DNA of 64,000 nucleotides, from the NCBI GenBank assembly GCA_944392135.1, contig CALXVQ010000002.1, positions 1 through 64,000 on the forward strand. Reading direction: 5' to 3'. This document shows, in pieces, positions 9,402 to 19,117 of this stretch. Within the stretch, counting starts at the first letter, position 1, and each line of letters begins with the position of its first letter. The notes under the pieces are model-generated. The model ran no database searches. It had not been told where the DNA came from and was given only the letters and a program-made list of their open reading frames with translations. A program made the position numbers and the translations under genes. The stretch comes from an uncultured Rickettsiales bacterium (GTDB lineage: Bacteria > Pseudomonadota > Alphaproteobacteria > Rickettsiales > UBA1997).

Positions 9402-12400
9402 ATGCGGAAAATAATTAAATTTTTTATTGATAATTATAAGTTGACTTGGATTTTAACACTCATTACAGTTCTAGCTGGTGTTGCGGGTTTTTCTTTAATT
9501 CTTAGAGAAAGAACTCCTACTGTTGACTTAGGTACTGTAAAAATTAACACATTTTATTATGGAGCTACTGCGGAAGAAATTGAAAGTGAAATCACAAAGA
9601 AAATTGAAGATGAATTAAGGGGAATTAAAGGGCTCAAAGATGTTAAATCTGTAAGTCAAAGTAATCAATCAATGATCACAATTAGAATTGATATTGATAA
9701 TTATGATCAAGACGATGTTACAGATGACATACAAACAGCTGTTGATAGAGTAACTGATTTGCCGGCAAATATTGATGATTTGCCAGAAGTTATTGAAATT
9801 AATACCGAAGAATTTGCTGTTATGAAATTAGCAATTTTAGGTAATAATGACAATAGACAAAGGGATGCATTTGCTGAATATTTGGTTGACGAAATTGAAG
9901 ATGTAAATGGTGTTTTAGAAGTTGAAGAAACTGGTTATGCAGAAAGGGAATTTTCTGTTATGTTAAATGCACCAAAAATGGAAGAACTTTATGTTGGTGT
10001 CTCCGAAGTTGTTGATGCATTATCAAAAAGAAATGTAAATTTCCCTGCTGGAAATTTAAAAAGCCATGAAAATCAAGGTATTGTTAGACTTGATTCAAAA
10101 GCATTAAATGCTAAGGAACTTGAAAATACTTTAATTAGATCAAACTTCAATGGACAAAAAATCTATTTAAAAGATATTGCAACTGTTCTTGATGGAAAGA
10201 AAGAATTAGATGTTATAACTACATATAATGGACAAGATGCTACTTTCTTAGAAGTTAAGAAAAAAGGTGGTTATGATAGTATTAAACTTGTTGAACAAAT
10301 TAACAAGAAAATAGATGATGCTGAAAAAAGATATGGTAATAAATTTGAAGTTGTAAGATATTATGATGAAGCTATTAAAGTACAACAAAAATTTGATGTT
10401 ATTAAATCAAATGTTATAAGTGGTGTTTTGATAGTTTTATTCTTTATGTTAATCTTTTTACCTGGAAAAGTTGGTGTTATGGCTACAATGTCAATGCCAT
10501 TCTGTTTCTTAGTAATGTTGGGTTTAATGCCATCTTTGGGAATAAATTTACACTCAATAAGTATGCTTGCTATGGTTATTGCCTTAGGTATGCTTGTTGA
10601 TAATAGTATTGTTATTAGTGAGAACTTTGTTAGATTAAGAAAAGAAGGCTTTACATCAAAAGAAGCTGCACTTGAATCTACATATCAAGTATGGCTCCCT
10701 GTTACAGCGACTGCTCTTACTACAATTTTTGCTTTTTTGCCTATGTTATTAACAAAAGGTGTTATTGGTAAATTTATTACTTCTATACCTATAATAGTTA
10801 GTTTAACATTAGCTATTAGTATTTTAGAAGCACTATTCTTATTACCTACTAGACTTGTAGCTGTTGGTGGTAGTGTTTTAAAGAAAAAATCAGCTAATAA
10901 AGCTAGAGAAAGTAATACAGATTGGTTTGATAAAGTTGCTGATAAGTTTGAAAAATTAACTTTATATTTTATTAGACATAGATATTTTACATTAGTATTA
11001 TTTATAATATGTATTGTTTTATCTGGTATATTTATAAGTATGAATAAATTTATTTTATTCCCTGCTGAACATGTTGAAAGATATCAAGTTACATATTATG
11101 GAAAATTAGGTGATTCATTAGAAAAAATGAATGAAAATTCTATTAGATTAGCTAATGATATTATGAATACATTAGGAGATGATGTAAAATATATTACAGC
11201 ATTTACGGGAAGAAGTGGAAACTTAAATTTAACTGATACTTTACAACAAAACAATCACTCTGCTGAAATGATTGTTGAAGTTACATATGATGCTTCTAGA
11301 AGATTGAATCACTATGAAGTTTTAGAAAAATTAAGAAATATGGATACAAGCTATCTAGAAAAAGTATCATTTGTTACAGAATCTGCTGGCCCTCCTTCTG
11401 GAAAAGCTGTTGAAGTTTCTTTTAGAGGAAATGAGTTTGAAGATATTTATAAAGCAATAAATGCTGTAAAAGAAAAGGCTAGCAAAGTTGATGGTATTAT
11501 AGATATTGAATATGATGATTATCAAAATGATGATGAAATAGCTATAAAACCTGATTATGAAGTATTAGCTAGACTTGGACTTACAAGTACAGATGTTGGA
11601 AATACAATTAGAGCTTCTCTTGAAGGTATTCCTATTACTTCTATTACATTAAATAATAGAGAGTTTGATATCAAGGTTAGATATGCTGATGAATACAAAC
11701 AAACAGAAGAAGATATCAAGAACCTTAAAATTAGGGATGCAAAAGGCAACTTAATACCTTTGTATAAAGTTGCAAAAGTTGAGAGAAAAGAAGGTCCTAG
11801 AATGATTAATAGATATAATTTTAAAAGATCTATAACATTTAAGGCAAATGTTGATGAAACTAAAATTACAGCAATAGAAGCTAATAATTTGATTCAAAAA
11901 TTCTTTAATGAAATTAAAGATGATAATCCTAATGTAAATATTGTATTTACAGGTGAAAAAGAATCAACAGATGAATCATTTGAAAGTTTAGCTATGGCTA
12001 TGCAGTTTGCATTAGTTGCTATATTTGCTATATTGGTATTTATGACAAATTCATATGCAAAGCCATTACTTATCATGACATCAATTCCATTAGGCTTATT
12101 AGGTTTTGCTGTTGCTTTCTATTTACATGCTAAACCTGTAAGTTTCTTAGCAATGATTGGTATTGTTGGACTTGCTGGTATTGTTGTAAATGTTGGTATT
12201 GTGTTGATTAGCTTTATTGATGAAATGAGAAAGCATAGTACAATGCCACTAGAAGAAATACTTGCAAAATCTTCTAGAATGAGACTTAGAGCTGTTACAG
12301 TTTCCACATTAACAACTATTTGTGGTTTATTACCTACTGCTTATGGTATTGGTGGAACTGATGATGATTTGGTGCCTATGACATTAGCTATGGCTTGGGG

Positions 12401-12566
12401 ACTTACTAGTGGAACAATAGTTTCATTAATATGGATACCTGCTGCTTATGCTATAATTGAAGATTTTAATAGAATGCTTAGAAAAACAAAAGTAGGTATG
12501 TATTTTTATAAGAAAAGATTAAAAGCTAAAAGAATAAAACGAAATGAAAGAAGCTATACAGAATAG
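9402..12566 (+). CDS. RND-family efflux transporter permease (AcrB/MexB type)
   Basis: Proton-driven inner-membrane pump of the hydrophobe/amphiphile efflux type. The 1054 residues match the family, with one N-terminal helix, a large periplasmic porter domain, a central helix bundle with the intramembrane acidic motif GMLVDNSIVISENFVRLR (about 396-413), a second periplasmic domain and a final helix bundle. The duplicated structure is clear. No membrane-fusion protein or TolC-like gene adjoins it, so its adaptor must be elsewhere, or it belongs to the RND subgroup that works alone. It has its own candidate promoter and terminator. The substrate cannot be deduced. Confidence 0.92.
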   Translation: MRKIIKFFIDNYKLTWILTLITVLAGVAGFSLILRERTPTVDLGTVKINTFYYGATAEEIESEITKKIEDELRGIKGLKDVKSVSQSNQSMITIRIDIDNYDQDDVTDDIQTAVDRVTDLPANIDDLPEVIEINTEEFAVMKLAILGNNDNRQRDAFAEYLVDEIEDVNGVLEVEETGYAEREFSVMLNAPKMEELYVGVSEVVDALSKRNVNFPAGNLKSHENQGIVRLDSKALNAKELENTLIRSNFNGQKIYLKDIATVLDGKKELDVITTYNGQDATFLEVKKKGGYDSIKLVEQINKKIDDAEKRYGNKFEVVRYYDEAIKVQQKFDVIKSNVISGVLIVLFFMLIFLPGKVGVMATMSMPFCFLVMLGLMPSLGINLHSISMLAMVIALGMLVDNSIVISENFVRLRKEGFTSKEAALESTYQVWLPVTATALTTIFAFLPMLLTKGVIGKFITSIPIIVSLTLAISILEALFLLPTRLVAVGGSVLKKKSANKARESNTDWFDKVADKFEKLTLYFIRHRYFTLVLFIICIVLSGIFISMNKFILFPAEHVERYQVTYYGKLGDSLEKMNENSIRLANDIMNTLGDDVKYITAFTGRSGNLNLTDTLQQNNHSAEMIVEVTYDASRRLNHYEVLEKLRNMDTSYLEKVSFVTESAGPPSGKAVEVSFRGNEFEDIYKAINAVKEKASKVDGIIDIEYDDYQNDDEIAIKPDYEVLARLGLTSTDVGNTIRASLEGIPITSITLNNREFDIKVRYADEYKQTEEDIKNLKIRDAKGNLIPLYKVAKVERKEGPRMINRYNFKRSITFKANVDETKITAIEANNLIQKFFNEIKDDNPNVNIVFTGEKESTDESFESLAMAMQFALVAIFAILVFMTNSYAKPLLIMTSIPLGLLGFAVAFYLHAKPVSFLAMIGIVGLAGIVVNVGIVLISFIDEMRKHSTMPLEEILAKSSRMRLRAVTVSTLTTICGLLPTAYGIGGTDDDLVPMTLAMAWGLTSGTIVSLIWIPAAYAIIEDFNRMLRKTKVGMYFYKKRLKAKRIKRNERSYTE

Positions 12567-12585
12567 TTAATCTTTTTATAAAATG

Positions 12586-12615
12586 AATAGTCCATTATTA
12601 ATTTAATGGACTATT
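12586..12615 (+). terminator. Rho-independent terminator after the RND pump
   Basis: A 12-base perfect stem (AATAGTCCATTA / TAATGGACTATT) with a 6-base loop, followed by TTTG, 20 bases after the stop codon. Confidence 0.8.
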
Positions 12616-12659
12616 TTTGTATCTAAAACAATATATTATTATTTATTTTTTATATTAAT

Positions 12660-13440
12660 TAGTTATAATTTATGGATTGCTTTGTTGTTTTTATTTATGA
12701 TAAAGCGGTGATAAGTATTGGTTAATAAATTGAATTTTTTTTGTTTTTCTGCTTTTATATTTATTGTTGGTGGTTTATGGATTGCTTCGCTTCGCTCGCA
12801 ATGACGAAGGGGTGGCGGTTCGTGGTTTATGGATTGCTTTTTGCTTGCAAAAATAAGGGGGCAAGTGGTGTTTGTGGATTGCTTCGTCGCCTTGCTTCTC
12901 GCAATGGCAGTACCCCAACACCGTCATTGCGAGGGCTTGAAAAGCCCGTGGCAATCTCAGTATGGGATACAATTAATCATTCATGGAATTCTTTTTCTTT
13001 TTTGTTTTTTGTATTAACTTTTTGTGGTTTATGGATTGCTTCGTTGCCTTGCTCCTCGCAATGACGAAGGGGTGGGTGTGTTTGTGAATTACTTCGTTTT
13101 ACTTGCAATGACAAGGGGGGTGAATGGTGGCGATTTCTTTTCTTTTTCTATGAATAAATAAAAGACTAGTGGTTGTGGATTACTCCACTTCTTTCGTAAT
13201 GACAAAAATAAGGCTGTCATTGCGAGAACCGAAGGTTCGTGGCAATCTCGTTATGATAATCATCATATTGTATTAATAATTGAATTAAACGACAATACTC
13301 AACCCCCCTGCGACTTCGTCGCTTCCCCCCTTACGAAGGGAGGCAATGTCCCCACACTGTCATTGCAATTATAGAACCGTCATTGCGAGGGCTTGAAAAG
13401 CCCGTGGCAATCTCAGTATGGTAAGCACTGTATTAAACCA
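12660..13440. repeat. Intergenic zone of hairpin repeats, no gene
   Basis: Some ten copies or fragments of the ATTGC...GCAAT hairpin family occur in both orientations, for example near 12773-12810, 12870-12907, 12922-12962, 13023-13065, 13208-13248 and 13379-13416. A second hairpin family (CAACCCCCC... TTC loop ...CCCCCCTTACGAAGGGAGG) lies at 13300-13352. Short open frames here are made of repeat sequence and lack ribosome binding sites. The rest, to 13566, is AT-rich with nothing recognised. Confidence 0.8.
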
Positions 13441-13566
13441 GGGTTTGTTGTTGCAAGATCTGAATATTATGATAATATTTTGAAATGATTATTATAATTT
13501 TACTATAAATACTTGCAATTATTACAAAAATTTAAGATAAATAGTAATATAATAAACAAAATTGCT

Positions 13567-14022
13567 TTATAAATTTTTATTATTTAAAAAGCTTTCCAAT
13601 ATATAAGATGAGGCTATTTTATCTACAACTTTTTTTGTTTTATTAAAGCCAACTTTATCCAGCATTAAATCTTCTGCTTCAAAAGATGATAACCTTTCAT
13701 CTTGAAAAAATATCGGTAAATCTGTTTCTAATGATAAATTATTAGTAAATCTTTTTATAAATGTAGAACAATTTGTATCTTTACTATCAAATGAAAGTGG
13801 AAGACCGATAATAATGCCTTTTACTTTTTTTTCTTGAAAAATATTAAGTAAAATTGGAATATCTTTTTTATTGCCTTTTCTGTATATTGTGTCAACTGGT
13901 GTAATTATACTTTGTGTGTCGTCAGTTATAGCAAGTCCTATTGTTTTTGTTCCAACATCAAGGGCAATTAGTCTTCCTTTTTCTGTTTGTTTAATAAAAT
14001 CTTGTAAATTTTCAATAATCAT
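13567..14022 (-). CDS. ruvX: Putative pre-16S rRNA nuclease / Holliday junction resolvase-like protein
   Basis: YqgF/RuvX family, RNase H fold, involved in 16S rRNA 5'-end maturation and possibly recombination. Key segments are LIALDVGTKTIGLAITD near 18-34 with the first catalytic Asp, GIIIGLPLS in the middle, and the late FFQDERLSSFEAE plus VDKIASSYILESFL carrying the other acidic residues. The 151 residues are normal. Its start overlaps the dapB stop by one base (a TAATG-type junction), so it is translationally coupled to dapB. Confidence 0.92.
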   Translation of the reverse strand: MIIENLQDFIKQTEKGRLIALDVGTKTIGLAITDDTQSIITPVDTIYRKGNKKDIPILLNIFQEKKVKGIIIGLPLSFDSKDTNCSTFIKRFTNNLSLETDLPIFFQDERLSSFEAEDLMLDKVGFNKTKKVVDKIASSYILESFLNNKNL

Positions 14023-14831
14023 TATTTTTTAATTCTTAAAACATCTTGCATTGTATAAAGTCCATATTTTTTGCCAACAGACCATATTGTGGCTCTAATA
14101 GCACCTTTTATAAAAATTATAGGTGAAGTTGTTTTTTGTGAAAATTCTAATCTTTCACCGGTTCCCATAAATAATACAGAATAATCACCAAAAGAATCAC
14201 CACCTTTTATAGAAGAAAAACTAATTTCATTATCTTTTTTACTATCAAAGCTTTCATAATTTTTATCTTTTTGATAAATTTCACCAAAATCTAAATTTTT
14301 TCCATTGGCAATTGCTTTTCCTAACATTAAAGCTGTGTTTGAAGGTTCTTCGTCTTGTTGTCTGTTATTTATTTCTAAAATTTCTGTATCATAACCATCT
14401 CTAAGTATGGAACTAGCTTCTTCAATTAAATTACATAATAGATTAGTACCAATACTCATATTATCAGAATGTATAATTATACAAGATGCAGCCAATCTTA
14501 CCAATTCTTCTTTTTCTTCTTCATCTAAACCTGTTGTACCTGTAATTAATGTTTTTCCAGTTTTTGAAGCCATTTTAGCACACTCAATTGTTAATTCTGG
14601 TGAAGAGAAATCAATAATAGCATCGGATTCATTAAATAACTTTTCCATATTATCAGTAATATAACTATTTGTTTTTTTATCTAAGCCTAAAAATTCACCA
14701 ATATCTTCACCAACTTCATCATAACCTTGTCTAACTAATGCCCCACTAATATCAAATAAATTATGATTAATTATTTCAAGGGCTAATGCTCTTGCCATTT
14801 TTCCTTTGATGCCTGTTATTCCTATTTTCAT
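14022..14831 (-). CDS. dapB: 4-hydroxy-tetrahydrodipicolinate reductase homologue with altered active site
   Basis: DapB reduces HTPA with NAD(P)H in lysine and diaminopimelate synthesis. The Rossmann start GITGIKGKMAR (4-14), DFSSPE (74-79), TGTTGL (97-102), the core IGTNLLCNLIEEAS and the terminal GLYTMQDVL identify the family, and 269 residues is normal. However, the substrate motif normally written E-x-HH-x-x-K-x-D-x-PSGTA reads E153-I-NN-R-Q-Q159-D-E-E-PSNTA here. Both histidines and the catalytic lysine are replaced, and the later GxHxV motif reads GDYSV. The frame is intact, so this is not simple decay. It may be a diverged or repurposed enzyme. Confidence 0.88.
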   Translation of the reverse strand: MKIGITGIKGKMARALALEIINHNLFDISGALVRQGYDEVGEDIGEFLGLDKKTNSYITDNMEKLFNESDAIIDFSSPELTIECAKMASKTGKTLITGTTGLDEEEKEELVRLAASCIIIHSDNMSIGTNLLCNLIEEASSILRDGYDTEILEINNRQQDEEPSNTALMLGKAIANGKNLDFGEIYQKDKNYESFDSKKDNEISFSSIKGGDSFGDYSVLFMGTGERLEFSQKTTSPIIFIKGAIRATIWSVGKKYGLYTMQDVLRIKK

Positions 14832-14965
14832 AACACTAAAAAATTGTTCTTTATATATTTATATATAGATTAATTTTTTAAAAAGTAAACTTTATTTTTT
14901 TAATATTTATTTACTTTTTAAAAAAATGTTTTATATTTATTATTGTGTAATCAATTTTTAAAAAA

Positions 14966-15736
14966 ATGTTATTAGCAGTTGATATTGGAAATTCTACTAT
15001 TTGTTTATCAACATTTAGTGGTGGAAAAATTAATAATTCTTGGAAAATTATAACAATTAAAGATAAAGATACAGAATATTATTCTTCTGTTATTCAAGAA
15101 TTAATGAGAATTGATAACTTTGATATAAGTAAAATTACAGATGTTATTATGTGTTCTGTTGTGCCTGAATTAACAGAGATTATTAAAGAAGCTTTATCAT
15201 TTACACAACAAAGAATACTTGTTGTTGGTGATGAAAATGTAAAAACTAATGTAAAAATTAGTTCTAAAATTGAAGATGAAGTTGGTACAGATATTATTGC
15301 TGATATTGTAGCAGGTAAAAAATTATATAAAGAAAATTTTATAGTTATAGATATGGGAACAGCCGTAACTTTTAATGTTGTTTTAAAAGGCGGTGAATAT
15401 GTTGGTAGTGCTTTTCTTGCTGGTTCTCAATTATCAGTAAAAACACTCAGTGAAGCTTGCTCGCAATTACCATTAGTTGAAGTTAAGAAACCTATTGTTT
15501 TTATGGGGTCAACAACAGAAGAAGCTATAAAAACAGGTACATATTATGGTTATCTTGGAGCTATAAAAGAAGTTGTAAATAACATTAAAGAAACATATAA
15601 TAATGTAGAATTTAAAATTATCTTAACTGGCGGTAAAAGTCCTGTATTTTTATACGATTTACAATTCATAGATGTAGTTGTTCCGGAGCTTACATTACAA
15701 GGATTATATGAAATATGGAAATTAAATAAAGAATAA
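14966..15736 (+). CDS. coaX: Type III pantothenate kinase
   Basis: First step of coenzyme A synthesis, phosphorylating pantothenate. ASKHA-fold motifs are AVDIGNSTICLS (4-15) with the first catalytic Asp, DEVGTDIIADIVAG, VIDMGTAVTFNV and the final LTGGKSP. The 256 residues are typical of CoaX. The usual GGxIxPG segment reads GSAFLAGSQLS, a mild deviation. It is divergent from dapB and followed after 3 bases by rsmJ, so the two form an operon. Confidence 0.92.
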   Translation: MLLAVDIGNSTICLSTFSGGKINNSWKIITIKDKDTEYYSSVIQELMRIDNFDISKITDVIMCSVVPELTEIIKEALSFTQQRILVVGDENVKTNVKISSKIEDEVGTDIIADIVAGKKLYKENFIVIDMGTAVTFNVVLKGGEYVGSAFLAGSQLSVKTLSEACSQLPLVEVKKPIVFMGSTTEEAIKTGTYYGYLGAIKEVVNNIKETYNNVEFKIILTGGKSPVFLYDLQFIDVVVPELTLQGLYEIWKLNKE

Positions 15737-15739
15737 TAA

Positions 15740-16441
15740 ATGACAAAGTTAGAAGAAGAATTTATTGAGAATTTTAATAAAAATAATTCTAATTTTAGAC
15801 TTTTTAGAAAAGATAATATAATATATTTGCAATCAATTCTACATAAGGATTGGTTGCCTTTTTTTATAGATTTTTCTTCAAATGAATTTACCAGAAGAAA
15901 AAATCAAATGAATAACTCACAAGAGATTTCAAAAGCTATTGGAATCAAGAAAGATTTTAAGCCAAAAATATTAGATACAACAGCGGGGCAGGGCAGAGAT
16001 TCATTTTTATTAGCTAGTTTAGGCTGTAATATTACATTACTTGAAAGAAATTCTATTATTTTTTTATTATTAAATAATGCTATTGAAAATGCTATAAATA
16101 ATGCAGAATTAGCAGATATTATTAATAGAATGACATTAATAAATCAAAATTCCATAGAATTTTTAAAAAATAATAAAGAATATTTTGATGTAATTTATAT
16201 TGATCCAATGTTTCCTAAAAGTAATAAATCAAGACTTGTAAAAAAAGATATGCAAATTTTTAGAGAAATTGTTGGTGATGATTTAGATAGTACAGAATTA
16301 CTAAAATATGCCTTACAACAAAATACAAAAAGAGTTGTAGTAAAAAGAATGATAAATTCTCCATTTATAAATGATTTAAAGCCTAATTTTCAAATAAAAG
16401 GTAAAACTACAAGATTTGATATTTATATAAATAGTATATAA
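15740..16441 (+). CDS. rsmJ: 16S rRNA (guanine-1516-N2) methyltransferase, RsmJ-like
   Basis: Class I SAM methyltransferase of the RsmJ (DUF548) family, which modifies G1516 near the 3' end of 16S rRNA. Visible motifs are the SAM-binding LDTTAGQGRDSFLLASLG (about 74-91), VIYIDPMFPKSNKSRLVKKD (about 153-172), VVVKRM and the C-terminal GKTTRFDIY. RsmJ is best known from gammaproteobacteria, but DPMFP, the KK after it and RFDIY are strong family marks. The 233 residues fit. It directly follows coaX and converges with the kinase gene, leaving 1 base between stop codons. Confidence 0.85.
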   Translation: MTKLEEEFIENFNKNNSNFRLFRKDNIIYLQSILHKDWLPFFIDFSSNEFTRRKNQMNNSQEISKAIGIKKDFKPKILDTTAGQGRDSFLLASLGCNITLLERNSIIFLLLNNAIENAINNAELADIINRMTLINQNSIEFLKNNKEYFDVIYIDPMFPKSNKSRLVKKDMQIFREIVGDDLDSTELLKYALQQNTKRVVVKRMINSPFINDLKPNFQIKGKTTRFDIYINSI

Positions 16442-16442
16442 T

Positions 16443-17378
16443 TTATTTATGCAACCTTTCCACCATTTTATCAGCAAATAAAACTTTTAATTCTTCTCTA
16501 TTTTTTTCAAAATCACCTAAATTCTCTTCCTTAAATAATTCTTCAATTTTAGTAAATAATTCTAATCTTTTTAAGTATTTTGTAATATTACCTTCTGTAT
16601 AACTAATTTTTGAATATAAAGCCATTTTCAAAATAGCAATTATAAAAGATATATTCAATTTTCTTCCAGTAATTTCTTCATATTTTTGTTTTATATCAAT
16701 AATAATTTCTTCTTGCCATTTAAATATCGATATAAATTCAATATTGTAGTTTGTATAAATAGTATCACCAAAATCAATTATTCCACTTAATTTTCCATTA
16801 TTAACTAAAACATTACCTTTATGTAAATCATTATGACATAAAACATCATCTTCATCTTTATAATCAAATGCTGTAAAAGTATTTACACAATTATTAAAAT
16901 CGTCTTCTAAATTATATTTTTTTAAAAAATCAGGTAAGGTGTCATAATTAAATGAAAAATTACTTAAACTCAATCTAAATTTATAAAATGGTAAATTTTC
17001 TGCATCCAATTTATATTTTTTCAAAACTTTAATATCTACTGAATGAATTTCTTTTAAAAAATTAGCAAAGTCATCAACTATATTAGCTTTTGTATGATAT
17101 AAATTTTCACCAGGTATATATTTTAATACTGTAAATATCTTGTCTTTATTTTTATATATTTGAATATTTGAAATTTCTGTTGATATAAATTTTCTAATAT
17201 TATCAGTTATAATTTTTTCCTTTTCATAAACACAATCAAATCTATTATTTTCTTTTGGAAATCTAAAAATATACTCATTATTTACAACCAATATATCACT
17301 TTCCCAACCTTCTGTAATTATTTTTGTGTCCTTAATTTCTAACTTAGGGAAAAATTTTTGTATTAATTTAATATCCAT
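16443..17378 (-). CDS. Aminoglycoside phosphotransferase (APH) family kinase
   Basis: Protein-kinase-like fold of the APH/choline kinase superfamily. The catalytic loop HNDLHKGNVLV (about residues 190-200) has the Asp and Asn expected, and the metal-binding IIDFGD follows. The N-lobe has FRFPK with the ATP-contacting Lys. The 311 residues and overall layout resemble APH(2'')-like and phosphotransferase-family proteins of gut bacteria. Family membership is clear, but the substrate may be an aminoglycoside or a small metabolite, and resistance should not be assumed. It lies alone on the minus strand, upstream of which are two tRNA genes. Confidence 0.85.
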   Translation of the reverse strand: MDIKLIQKFFPKLEIKDTKIITEGWESDILVVNNEYIFRFPKENNRFDCVYEKEKIITDNIRKFISTEISNIQIYKNKDKIFTVLKYIPGENLYHTKANIVDDFANFLKEIHSVDIKVLKKYKLDAENLPFYKFRLSLSNFSFNYDTLPDFLKKYNLEDDFNNCVNTFTAFDYKDEDDVLCHNDLHKGNVLVNNGKLSGIIDFGDTIYTNYNIEFISIFKWQEEIIIDIKQKYEEITGRKLNISFIIAILKMALYSKISYTEGNITKYLKRLELFTKIEELFKEENLGDFEKNREELKVLFADKMVERLHK

Positions 17379-17507
17379 ATTTATTAAAAATTTTGTATTA
17401 TTTATAGTATTTATAATTAAATTTTAAAAGACAAGAAAATAATAATTATGATTAAATATTTTTTTAATATTGACTTTAAAAAATATTGATATTATAATTC
17501 TATTGTT

Positions 17508-17584
17508 GGGACAGTAGCTCAGTTGGTTAGAGCAGGGTGCTCATAACGCCTTGGTCCAGGGTTCAAGTCCTTGCTGTCCCACCA
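17508..17584 (+). tRNA. tRNA with CAT anticodon, probably tRNA-Ile2 (lysidine type)
   Basis: Full cloverleaf: acceptor GGGACAG/CTGTCCC, D arm GCTC-AGTTGGTTA-GAGC, anticodon loop CTCATAA, T arm with GTTCAAG, encoded ACCA end. The anticodon CAT reads Met, but the CTTGGTC variable region and GGTTCAAGTCC resemble proteobacterial tRNA-Ile2, in which TilS converts C34 to lysidine. Elongator Met remains possible. Confidence 0.9.
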
Positions 17585-17612
17585 TTATCATTGTTAATCA
17601 TACATAACAATT

Positions 17613-17705
17613 GGAGAGGTGGCTGAGTGGCCGAAAGCGGCTTCCTGCTAAGAAGTTATACTGGGATAACTGGTATCATGGGTTCGAATCCCATCCTCTC
17701 CGCCA
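17613..17705 (+). tRNA. tRNA-Ser(GCT)
   Basis: Acceptor GGAGAGG/CCTCTCC, anticodon loop CTGCTAA (GCT), a long variable arm typical of serine tRNAs, T loop GGTTCGAAT, discriminator G and encoded CCA. It lies 28 bases after the preceding tRNA and may be cotranscribed. Confidence 0.95.
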
Positions 17706-18277
17706 TTAAAATATATCAAGATTTATGAATAAACAATGTTTATTGTGAGAAACAATATTTGTGGTTATTTTTGCTTTTAATTTTTTTCATAATTTATTAT
17801 TCCTTTTGTGAAGTTTTGTAGTTGCGAGCTAAGCATCATGAGAATACCACGGCTTTTTTCAAAGCCTCGCAATGACAGGCCAATAATAAACAAGATTGCC
17901 ACGAACCTTCGGTTCTCGCAATGACAATTATGGGTTAAGTATTGCAGTACATCATCCCGAGATTGTCATGCACCTTCGGTTCTTGCAATGATGAGTTTTG
18001 ATTAGGTATGGCGGTCGCCATATCAAGATTGCCATGATTTCTACGAACTCTTGCAATGACAGCTCCCTTTTTTGTCATTGCAAGGAGTAAGGCGACGAAG
18101 CAATCCATAATCACATCTCACCCCCCTTTGTCATTGCGAGCAAAGCGAAGCAATCCATAAACCATCAATAACCTATTTATTCACAGAAAAACAAAAAAAT
18201 TCACTACCACTCACCACTCTTTGTCATTGCGAGGAGCAAGGCGACGAAGCAATCCATAAACCACAAAAAGTTAATGC

Positions 18278-18500
18278 AAAAACAAAAAAGAAAAATAATT
18301 CAGTACTTTTTATCAAGTCAAAGAATTAATTTTAAATGAAATATTAATTTTCAATTTTCAATTTTTAATTTTCAATTTCTTATGCTTCGTTCGTTTCGCA
18401 CTTTGTGGGACGACAAGCTAAAATGATTATGCAAGCTTATCATTTTCCCACTTTGTGCTTCAATTTTTAATTTCTTATAGACTGCCACTGCTTTTTCAAA
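18278..18500. repeat. Direct repeat copy 1 (about 210 bp)
   Basis: Nearly the same as 18900-19117: TTAATGCAAAAACA, a run of AATTTTCAATTTTTAATT, TTATGCTTCGTTCGTTTCGC, an ACGACAAGCTAAAATGATTA segment, AAGCTTATCATTTTCCC and a terminal hairpin repeat. A shorter third copy of the first part is at about 22128-22220. Confidence 0.8.
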
Positions 18501-18899
18501 GCCTCGCAATGACAAGTTTTGATTAATTACCATGGTACCCCATGCTGAGATTGCCACGAACCTTCGGTTCTCGCAATGACGAGTTTGTGTATACTGTCAT
18601 TGCGAGCGAAGCGAAGCAATCCATAAACCACTGATATTTCATTTATTCACAGAAAAAATAAAAAATTTCACCAATAGAATAATTAATACAAAAACATAAA
18701 AGAAAAAAGAATTCACTATTATTTATCAAATTAAAGAATTAATTTTTAATTTTTAATTTTCAATTTTTTCTCAACCCCCCTGTTGCTTCGCAACTTCCCC
18801 CCTTACAAAGGGAGGCAAACCCCCATAAGCCACTACTCACTGCTCTTCGTCATTGCGAGACTTTGTAGAAGTCGTGGCAATCCATAAACCACAAAAAGT

Positions 18900-19117
18900 T
18901 AATGCAAAAACAGAAAAGAAAAAGAATTATTTACTACTCATCAAATCAAAGAATTAATTTTCAATAAAATATTAATTTTCAATTTTCAATTTTTAATTTT
19001 CAATTTCTTATGCTTCGTTCGTTTCGCACTTCTTGGAACGACAAGCTAAAATGATTAAGCAAGCTTATCATTTTCCCACTTTGTGCTTCAATTTTTAATT
19101 TCTTATGGATTGCCACG
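18900..19117. repeat. Direct repeat copy 2 (about 210 bp)
   Basis: Second copy of the 18278-18500 block, with scattered substitutions and small length differences in the AT-rich part. The two copies are about 620 bp apart. Confidence 0.8.

Noticed and set aside
12741-13064. Open frames on both strands of about 60-107 codons
   Set aside because: They are built from hairpin repeats, have no ribosome binding site and overlap each other.
16443-17378. Antibiotic-resistance gene
   Set aside because: The kinase fold is clear, but nothing in the sequence or context shows that the substrate is an aminoglycoside.
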